From Burkholderiaceae bacterium (GTDB taxonomy: Bacteria > Pseudomonadota > Gammaproteobacteria > Burkholderiales > Burkholderiaceae_F), in assembly GCA_013813185.1 (NCBI GenBank), contig JACCSD010000223.1:1-6450 (forward strand): 6,450 bases of DNA, written 5' to 3'. The notes below the pieces were generated by a model that saw only the letters and a list, made by a program, of their open reading frames with translations, was not told where the DNA came from and ran no database searches. Each line of letters begins with the position of its first letter. Position 1 is the first letter of the stretch. The translations under genes were made by a program, and so were the position numbers. Below are positions 6,183 to 6,450 of the stretch, piece after piece.

Positions 6183-6450
6183 CGCACGGTAGCAGCACGT
6201 GGCTTCGATTCTCGATTCACGCGCTTCCCGCTCGCGGTCAACTTCGCCGTGTTCGCGCTCGCTGCAGGCATCGTCTGGCTGGCGGGCACGCATCGCGCGC
6301 TATGCAGACCGGATCAGCAGGCAAACGGGTCTGGGCGGGGTGGTTCTGGGATTGCTGCTACTGGGCGGCGTCACTGCGGATGGGCGTGGATTCACTCGCG
6401 GTGCTGATCGTGTATTTCGGCGGTGTATTCATGCTGTATCGCATCGCATA
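6183..6450 (+). pseudogene. Remnant of a sodium/calcium-exchanger-like membrane protein, frameshifted and internally deleted
   Basis: No single frame gives a sensible protein, but three consecutive pieces read as one membrane-protein family. Bases 6222-6293 encode FPLAVNFAVFALAAGIVWLA followed by GTH. Bases 6295-6375 (next frame) encode ARYADRISRQTGLGG and then a hydrophobic run ending LLLLGGVT. Bases 6380-6448 (third frame) encode MGVDSLAVLIVYFGGVF and then MLYRIA. The first two match the start of CaCA-superfamily (sodium/calcium exchanger) proteins, where GGVT is normally followed by SLPE at the ion-binding alpha repeat. Here that and a stretch I estimate at 80-90 residues are missing, and the text jumps to a later helix. 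Frame one stops at 6405-6407, and no start codon lies in that frame after 6183. No terminator hairpin was seen after 6182. The family match is from memory; sequencing or assembly error could explain the first shift but not the missing middle. Confidence 0.55.

Noticed and set aside
6199..6450. Open frame from a GTG at 6199 to the window end, as a possible intact partial gene
   Set aside because: Its first third is a Ser/Arg-rich out-of-frame reading of the hydrophobic exchanger-like segment at 6222-6293, and only its middle part looks like real protein. A frameshifted remnant explains it better.

Overview
This window is most of a respiratory operon for a caa3-type (cytochrome c-linked, A-type heme-copper) terminal oxidase, read entirely on the + strand. 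The DNA is GC-rich by eye, genes are packed end to end with 4-base stop/start overlaps, and the gene order (subunit II with a fused cytochrome c, fused subunit I-III, small membrane protein, caa3_CtaG assembly factor, two c-type cytochromes) is of the kind seen in Alpha- and Betaproteobacteria. I infer a proteobacterium, most likely beta (Burkholderiales-like), without certainty about the genus.

Layout: 1-479 is the 3' end of cytochrome c oxidase subunit II, with the CuA site and a fused cytochrome c domain. 476-3004 is an 842-residue fusion of subunit I and subunit III. 3001-3318 is an unidentified 105-residue, three-helix membrane protein. 3291-4157 is CtaG of the caa3 assembly family. 4154-4507 is a mono-heme cytochrome c lipoprotein. 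4504-5328 is a membrane-anchored di-heme cytochrome c. 5337-6182 is a YihY/BrkB-family membrane protein, 8 bases after the oxidase cluster. 6183-6450 holds no intact gene. It contains pieces, in three reading frames, that resemble a sodium/calcium-exchanger-family membrane protein and look like a decayed pseudogene.

How the genes work together: reducing equivalents from the periplasm would pass through the lipoprotein and di-heme cytochromes to the cytochrome c domain of subunit II, then to CuA, then to the heme a and heme a3-CuB centre in subunit I, where O2 is reduced. CtaG probably helps assemble the oxidase. The small membrane protein is either an accessory subunit or an assembly helper.

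The most interesting points lie in the oxidase itself. All metal ligands are kept, but the K-channel lysine is a glutamine, the D-channel asparagines are replaced, and the subunit III part lacks its usual buried carboxylate and histidines. The lipoprotein cytochrome and the second domain of the di-heme cytochrome are close paralogues (50 of 87 positions identical by hand count, no gaps).
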